Source of the DNA: Hetaerina americana
Lineage: Eukaryota; Arthropoda; Insecta; Odonata; Calopterygidae
DNA: 64,000 nt
Direction of reading: 5' to 3'
NCBI GenBank assembly: GCA_022747635.1
Contig: JAKTNV010000003.1
Span: 31,848,551 to 31,912,550 of the forward strand
Both the position numbers and the translations under genes were made by a program. Of the stretch, positions 56,940 to 64,000 are shown piece after piece (the stretch's first letter is position 1; every line of letters begins with the position of its first letter). The notes below the pieces were generated by a model that ran no database searches, had not been told where the DNA came from, and saw only the letters and a list, made by a program, of their open reading frames with translations.

Positions 56940-58214
56940 AGATAAGCTACATAGTACTTAACTTATTCACCTCCTCACTGGATTTTATCAGTATTGATAA
57001 GGGGCCTTGGCTCAATAATGTTTATAATGATAAATGCATGAAAAATAATGTTGATGCAAGTGCCAAATCTTGTCATGCTTTCAATTCAATAGATGAAAAC
57101 AAATTATTTTTACTGAAAAAATAAATGTTCATTTGAAAACGTTCATAATTTACTATTATGTGTTTCTGAACTATGGATAAATTTTCTTCAATACACTAGC
57201 AGAAAACTAGAACGAGGTTAATCATCTCAATTCAAAGCAACGTGAACCAAAACTATTAATGAAACCTGAAAGCATACCAATACGTTCTAACGCTTGGAAA
57301 TGGATCGATTGATCTTAGATAAAACTGGAGTCCATTCCTTGCGATAACTTTATGGACGATTTATGCGTAAGAATCTGTGTCGAATGTCAAATCACGTCTT
57401 AAAGGTAGGCATATGCTATTGACATAGGCAACGAACAAGCCGTGTGGAAGAAGAGGAATCGCAAACATTATTGATAAAAATCATTGATACGTAGACGTTC
57501 ACTGCCAAGAGTTTTAAATTAGAAAAAAAAATCGGTCGATGAATTAGAAAAAGTAGTGAACGAAGAAGAGAAGAGTAAATCTAAAGCCAGTTTTTGGAAA
57601 TTCACCATCCTTGTTCCCATTTATGATGCTCTCTAAATGTCCCTTTTTTCTTAGATATCTGGTTTATCTTCAAAAGCACGTCCGAGTGAATGACTCATAT
57701 GTAATCCACTAAAAATATTTTAAAACTATCAACTACTTTATCAGCTAAATTTATTTTCATGAGAGCAACAAGGCAATAGGATACAGCATATCTATAGGTA
57801 CAGCGTATCCATATAGCATATAATTTAATTAATTCAAACTTAATACCGATATTCATGCAAGTATTCCCAGACAAAGACATGAACTCATCAATCCTTTTAC
57901 GCATCTATGGCAATATCAATCTAATTTAAGTTTTAAATAACATTAAGGGAAGATGAATACATTATTGTTCGGGATACCATTCGCTTATAAGGATTTTTAA
58001 CACAACAATTTATAATACTAGGGTGTAATCCTAATCAGAAATATATTCATGAACACCAATTCGCGCAAGCAAAACAAACTTCTCGAACGAGCTTCTCAAA
58101 CATTGAGATATGATGTTTATTAATTCTAAAATAATTGACCTCTAAGAGGAAATAGCTCACAGTGGATACTGTTGCATATTTTAAGGACTATAAAGCTGAT
58201 TTTATAAATATGTA

Positions 58215-58215
<1 letters not shown>
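56940..58215. other. No gene recognised
   Basis: AT-rich sequence without open frames of note or visible repeats. Confidence 0.45.
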
Positions 58216-58217
<2 letters not shown>

Positions 58218-58287
<70 letters not shown>

Positions 58288-58300
58288 GTGTGTGTGTGTG
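58218..58300. repeat. (TA)n(TG)n microsatellite
   Basis: About 63 bp of TA followed by (TG)n. It is the rightmost member of the TA-array cluster. Confidence 0.93.
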
Positions 58301-58304
58301 GCAC

Positions 58305-61300
58305 ATGAATAAAATTCAATGAATAGTGGTACCGAGAATTCAGGAAAACGATTTACAATTTATTACGAAAATGGGGCTTTGGGACTTCCGCTCAAACATC
58401 CTCCAATCAGTTGCACTAATCAAATTTAGAACAATTCTGTAGATGTTGACATTATGAAACTGACAGGATATTTTTTAAAACCTGTCATTTGCCATTAAAT
58501 TGAATTTATACAAGCAATGAGGTTTGTTAAAGGGGTACTATCTTCAAAATGCCATCCCCTAGGAACTGCGAACATCTTCCATCTCTAGCTCCGAGTCCTA
58601 ACAATTACCGTTCCATTACTCAGAGATTCTGAGATGAGTAGGCATCATAATCAGAACCAAAAGATGAAAAATTGGCGACGGACGAAGGCAGGGTAACGGA
58701 ACGGCAAAGGTAGGAGGGACGCAATGAGGGAAAGAATGGCAGCAGAGAATCCCGAAGTCAGGTTGAAGAAGGAGAGAGGAAAATTGGGATAGCAGTGTCT
58801 GTGGGGAAGGGAGAATATCAGTGCCTCTTGTTTGCCATGCAGATACGCGATCTCCTTGTCTCGGGCTTACCCTCTGCTGAGTTTTGGAATCCCGTGGGCG
58901 CTTTCTTTCCTCTCTTTCCTCCTCCACTCTCCCACCCCCACCCGCTATTCCTTCACTCCCACTTCCTTATCCCCAAGACTTCCATGGGTCTCTTTCTCTC
59001 CTACCGAGCCGTGTCGCCTTCACCCATGGGGAGATAAGATGTTCGGCCAAACACTCTTTGGGTCCTCTGGGGGTGACTGATCTTGGGGAGCGAGGCGGAG
59101 GAGGATAGGTACGAGGATGAACGTGGAGGGGGGGTGGACTAGGGTGGGCCCGGATTTCTGAGTAGTCGAAAGTGAAAAATAAAAAGAGCGAAGGGTTAGG
59201 GACGAAGAATGGTAGCAGAAAGGCACGGGAAAAGTGACACCTCGGTGGTGACACCTCGTCAATGGACAAGAGCTGATTTCAGTTAAGGACATAGTTTATT
59301 TCTCACGGCTAATCAAAGAATGGTACAGATCTCATACGATTTGGAAGGGGTAGAGAAAAGTTTACTGCGCGAACACTGCCATGAAGTATATATTGTTGAA
59401 AGAAAAAATAGAAAATACATATTCATGTCCTCATCATGCCATTCGCTTCAGGGCCAATTAGATTTCTTTTCCCCTAATTTATTTTTATTGTTGCAATATT
59501 ACTGTCCACATCACTTTGGTTCTTGGTAGATTTATCATCTTCTAAGCCATAAGTCAGTTTCCGTTTGTGCTAAATACATAAAGGTAGCATTGAACAAATT
59601 TAAGGGAAAGTCCAACGATTTCGGAATGTGTTTCATAATTAATATTATAAATATTTTGCCTTTAATGACTGCATGGTAAATCCTTCTTTGCGATATTTAA
59701 GGCGTTATTTAAACTAAATCGGAGACTTGGCGCTATACTCATAATGAATGATTATAATAAGAAGTGAGATTTGGGAGACGGTCTTTTCAATCCGTAAAAT
59801 CAGTAGCTGATTCATGAACAAACGTAATATACCATCAATGAATGCACAGAATACGTTTAGCGAGTTCAAGAGGTAAAAATTGCCCTTTATTTTAAATAAG
59901 CCAATAAAACATTTACTCCCTCATAGAGACTACTGCAATTACTCTAAAATTATCTCAACTTATCCTACTACGTCACGTGAGGATAAATACGTGAGGAAAA
60001 TCAGCAGGTGGAGTTCAATTTTAATTCCTCACGGAGTATTTAAATTTTTGACACAATTACTCACCCGTTCTTTAATTAACTAATGGTGCTGAACATTCTG
60101 ATTATCGTTCTCGTGACAGTTAAATTTCCTTATCCTCATGAGTGAAGAAGAAAAAATATTTAAAGTGAGAGAAAAAAGTTCGCTTTATTTTTTAGAGGAG
60201 ATACAACAAAACGCGATTTCCATATGCATATATATTTGGCGCAAACGATGTTCCGTGGACATGACATCTTGGCAGAATCAAGGCTGCTCGGTGCTCATTT
60301 CTGAATAATACGTTCGTGCGGAAGGAAGACGGAGAAAAAAGTCAACATTCATCACAACGGCATGGAGCGAAGAACCGGAAAGTGGAGAGATCCCGAGGAA
60401 GCCAAATAAAATGAACCGTTCTATTGCTTAATATTCCTTACATAAGAGCAGTCTCATTTTTTGTGAGAGGGTACTATGCGTGCTCACGAACTCATTTACA
60501 TTTACTCACGTGATAACCTATCGCCACTATACACTAAGCCACACAAATAGATGCGGTGGTGTGTTCTCAGAAAAAAGTATACGGAGACCGATAGAAATAA
60601 ATGACAGTCACTGGGTGGCTTCCTTGTTATTAAGCGCGTCTAACGAGCTCACTTATCGGCCCAACTCTCACATGACCGCTCCGCTGACTACAGAAATCTT
60701 AAACAGAATCTGAGTCGGAATCGGGATGGGAAAGAAGGAATAGGCTAAGGTGGGGACACGAAGAGGAAGAGGAAAGTAATGGTTAACGGCCGGAAAAAAG
60801 TCATGGTGGGAGTGGAATGAGGAACGGCAAGTAGGAATACGTGAGTCAGGCTCATAAATAGAATAAATAGTATAGAAAACACCAGCATGGATGAAAAATC
60901 AGGTGAGCACCAGAATAAAGTGAAACAGTGAAGAGTATACGATAAGACTTTAATGAAGTCGTTATTAAGAAGAAATGATTACTCTTGGAAAAGAGGCAAA
61001 ACTATTTTTCAGATAATATGGATGAATAAATAAAGTTGTTTTCCAACGCGCACCATTATAATGTTCTCTGTTCGAGCGCAGGTATCTATTGTCCTAAGGT
61101 TTTCATCTCAGGACAACTGATTTAGCTTTCTAAATGAATTCTTCAACTCAAAATCGTGAATTACAAAATTTAGTCAACTTCAAAAAGCCTATGTAATTTA
61201 GTCCTTTTACAAACGTCCATGATAAAATTTCTATAACTATATAATGTCTAGAAGATGAAGAGGTCCATTTAAAAAAGTCTACACCGAAAAACTGTTCACA

Positions 61301-62610
61301 TAATGAAGAGACATAAGTTCTTGTGTGATAAATATTCATAAGCATATAGAGCAATGAAACAATTATGATGTTCTCTAGCAATGAATTAGAAAATCATTGA
61401 GTTTAAAATAGTTTAGTCACAGAAAATTAAGCCATTTGAGATTAAGCTTATATGATGAAATACCGTGAATGTAGTCACCTCAGAGGAAAATAAGCCAATG
61501 CTGCATCGCAATGAGTATTATTACTATTATAACTCATTTAATAAAGAGGAGATTTAGATATACGTATTGCGAGGAAAGAAATCTCAGAAGATTCTGAAAA
61601 CTGACGATTTATAAAACATCGTTATTTCAAAAGAGTACACAGAAGCATCAACATAATTCTATTGTTGAAGTTCAAACGTCCGACCGTGGACTTGCGCGAA
61701 CAAAAGTCAATCAACAGCGTCAATTCGTCAAGAATTAACAAAGTCCCCTAAATTAAAGAATTTCATGAAATTATGGCTGGTACGTGTGCACTCCACCTCT
61801 GTGAGATTAAGTAAATTATTCATGAATTAATTGATGGATAAATTCATCGTAAGATACCGCCTTAAGACTAAACCTGCTATTCTAGAAGAAGAGGGAGAGT
61901 AATAAATGTACAGGTAAAATTTGGCACCGAATATGTCAACTAAATGAAAGCAAGACATTTGTGAGAACGAAAGAACAAATAGTACTGGAAATGCTACATG
62001 TACCCACAAAATAACGATAAACTTTGTAAAATGTATTCATTTCATTACAAGCACTTCCTTTTCATCAGATTTCTATGAACTCCAGACATTTTAAATTCAT
62101 GGAACTTAATAAACTGTGCGTGATAGTCTGGAATATGCAATGTGAACCAAAGAATTGTATAGATAGACTGTATACTAGACGGTGGATAACTTCGTTTGAA
62201 CTAGATATCTCAACGGACGTTTTTGATTAGACGAATTGTCCGCTAGCCTTGATATAGATTTTGAAAGTAACTCAAAGTGTATTTGGCAGTGGGTACTCAA
62301 AATAATTGACATAAAAATAGTCTTTTAAATGGACATCTTTCAATTGAAAATCAATTAAATGTTTTAAAAATTCCACTATCTTTCAATGTAACTTATCCTA
62401 ATCAAGTATCAGTGTCTACTTTGGTAGTTATACTTTGATATGCATATGTATTCTTTTATGATAAATCGATGCCAGTACTCTCATGGCTTAGGTTATTAAA
62501 AATATAGATTTTATATTGAAGATAATTAATATTCAAATTTAATCTTCATTATTTCTATGTAATAAAAGTTTCCTGGCAATAATATATTATCAGGAAATAA
62601 ATTATTAATC
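58305..62610. other. No gene recognised
   Basis: AT-rich DNA with one GC-rich, strand-asymmetric patch at 58640-59290 (C/T-rich 58860-58990, purine-rich on either side). Frames there are low-complexity. Palindromic TTTCCTG...CAGGAAA lies at 62570-62598. Confidence 0.45.
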
Positions 62611-62617
62611 AACGAAT

Positions 62618-62746
62618 ACAGCAAAAACTGAAAATTCAGCTGCAATGAAAACCATATGACTCTATAATGAGTCGAATACGAGTTAATGTGTACGAGTGAG
62701 GTGCAAGTGGTTTTTCTGGCAGCTGAATTCTCAGCCTTTTTGCTGT
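62618..62746. mobile_element. Small terminal-inverted-repeat element (MITE-like)
   Basis: ACAGCAAAAACTGAAAATTC... (62618-62643) and its near complement ...GAATTCTCAGCCTTTTTGCTGT (62719-62746) form inverted repeats of about 26-28 bp around 75 bp of non-coding DNA. The target duplication is unclear, so the superfamily is not assigned. Confidence 0.55.
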
Positions 62747-62749
62747 GGA

Positions 62750-63190
62750 TAGATTAGATTGTCATAGATTACAAATCAATTTCCTGGCAATATTTGGTTT
62801 CCATGTCAAGAATTTAATTCTATTCGTCCCAATTGCATTTTGACGCGATTTAAGTAATAGAAGAAATTTAATTTATATGTGCTTTGACGACAGAGGTCAT
62901 TTGAACCTTACCTGGCCCATATTCAAAAAAGAAAAAGGCACAAAATGAGACGGTGTAGAATATGCTGATTCTTTTGAATATGTATCAATCACACGTTAAT
63001 ATCTTACACTTAAATCTACGGTAAAAAGTATTACACAGGCCATGTGCTTCCTTAAAATCAAAACTACTCGGTGATAAGTTAGGATATCCTTCAGGGTTAT
63101 CACCATGGATAATATTAAGCCTCTGTTAATATTTGGCAAACAGTCTGCAAGGGATTGCTGGCTTCGCACAATAGTACACCTTCCTTTTTT
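62750..63190. other. No gene recognised
   Basis: AT-rich spacer between the MITE-like element and a SINE-like relic; no motif seen. Confidence 0.45.
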
Positions 63191-63194
63191 TTTG

Positions 63195-63310
63195 AAGCAA
63201 TGGTTAGGGCGCTAGAGTTTCGGCGCTGGGCCCTGTCCTAATGCGCCTGGTGATGACCTCCTCGCCGGCATCTCCTGATGGAAGACGTCCAAGTTCGAGA
63301 CTTCGCGGTA
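63195..63310 (+). repeat. SINE-like relic
   Basis: ATGGTTAGGGCGCTAGAG resembles a tRNA D-arm/A box and GGGCCCTGTCCTAATGC a decayed B box at tRNA-like spacing. A second GTTCGAGACTTC lies further down. The GC-rich block stands out from AT-rich flanks. Confidence 0.4.
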
Positions 63311-63320
63311 TACATCCCGA

Positions 63321-63375
63321 AGCTTATTATTATTTACAAGCAGTGTATGCCACTGCTTGTAAATTATAATAAGCT
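63321..63375. repeat. Inverted repeat hairpin
   Basis: The 25-bp arms AGCTTATTATTATTTACAAG... (63321-63345) and 63351-63375 are complementary with one mismatch and a 5-nt spacer. Confidence 0.75.
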
Positions 63376-63379
63376 ACTT

Positions 63380-64000
63380 CTTTAGTGCTTCTTTGCCCTT
63401 CTTTTGGTCATCTCATTTCCTGCTATTTTGGCGTACAGTGGAACCCACGGGAACGATCGTTTATCATTCCGACCTTCTAATGCTAAGAGAGTTGATTGAA
63501 CTCCGTGGAGTATAGAAATTAAGGGGGAATAACTAGAAATGTATTTAAGCTTACTAACTGAATTCTTACAGGTGAGAAAGTATCTGTTATAGCAGTAGAT
63601 TAAGCAAAGTGCGAGTTTAATCGCAACGGGCGTAGCAGAAGATACATGTACATAGAAGATATCTCTGCACTTTTTCAGGAATTATTTCTGAAGAAATGAA
63701 AAATATCTGCCATTTTTCAGCGGTGAAATCAAACCTTCTTTCTTTCAAATTGCAATGAATTCATTCAATCACAAAACCTTTCACGAGCAAAGTTGGATTA
63801 TCCTCCTTACTAATTATGTTCCATCTCATAAGACAGCGGACTAAAATCATTTTCCGCTGTACGTGTGTATCTAATTTTGAACAGCCATTGGCTAGTTCAT
63901 TAGGCAAAATATGTTATCCTAGAATGTTTACTCCAGCTTCAAGAATCATCTGATGATAAATCAAATCAACTAGCTAGAATATTAGACGAATTGCAGGTTT
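63380..64000. other. No gene recognised
   Basis: AT-rich to the window end, with no supported feature. Confidence 0.45.

Noticed and set aside
58640..59290. GC-rich patch with frames on both strands
   Set aside because: Frames are low-complexity and mutually overlapping, with no domain; treated as compositional.

Overview
The window is eukaryotic, AT-rich, intergenic or intronic DNA, most likely from an arthropod. It is dominated by decayed and partly intact transposable elements of kinds common in arthropods: Jockey-like and RTE-like LINEs, a Penelope-like element (PLE), DD34D mariners and tRNA-derived SINEs. There are many (TA)n microsatellites. I found no exon I would assign to a host gene, no host tRNA or rRNA gene, and no operon or CRISPR structure. 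The species cannot be named from the sequence.

Layout. 1-2652: an open endonuclease/reverse transcriptase ORF of a Jockey-like LINE, cut by the left window edge, followed by a (TTTA)n 3' UTR. 2910-3240: PLE-type terminal sequence with a well-formed hammerhead ribozyme motif. 3.3-10.2 kb: mostly featureless, with one SINE. 10.2-12.4 kb: a decayed RTE-like LINE (+). 15.3-17.7 kb: SINEs of two families. 19.7-20.2 kb: a GC-rich island with a G-quadruplex motif. 23.5-25.5 kb: a foldback with a hammerhead-like core, then a mariner bounded by TA duplications whose transposase carries one frameshift. 31.7-32.0 kb (-): a second well-formed hammerhead, preceded by CCAAT and TATA boxes. 34.6-36 kb: ribozyme-like PLE relics.

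36.8-58.3 kb is a dense nested-repeat zone. In order it holds a long palindrome around (TA)n, a PLE with GIY-YIG endonuclease (-), an RTE-like LINE (-), a gag-only LINE copy (+), a foldback with a perfect 36-bp palindrome, two internally deleted mariners, SINEs with (TA)n tails, and a second gag-only copy in the opposite orientation. All the long (TA)n arrays of the window lie here. 58-64 kb is mostly featureless, with one small terminal-inverted-repeat element and a SINE-like relic.

How the parts relate. The autonomous families (Jockey-like, RTE-like, PLE, mariner) could have supplied enzymes to the non-autonomous ones (SINEs, gag-only copies, deleted mariners). Most copies here are broken: the RTE active-site box is mutated in both large copies, the PLE has stop codons, and the mariners are frameshifted or deleted. 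The Jockey-like ORF is the only long enzyme frame that looks intact. The most notable signals are the two hammerhead motifs, whose stems differ in sequence but keep pairing, one of them placed just downstream of a TATA box, and the inverted pair of LINE copies that carry ORF1 but no reverse transcriptase.
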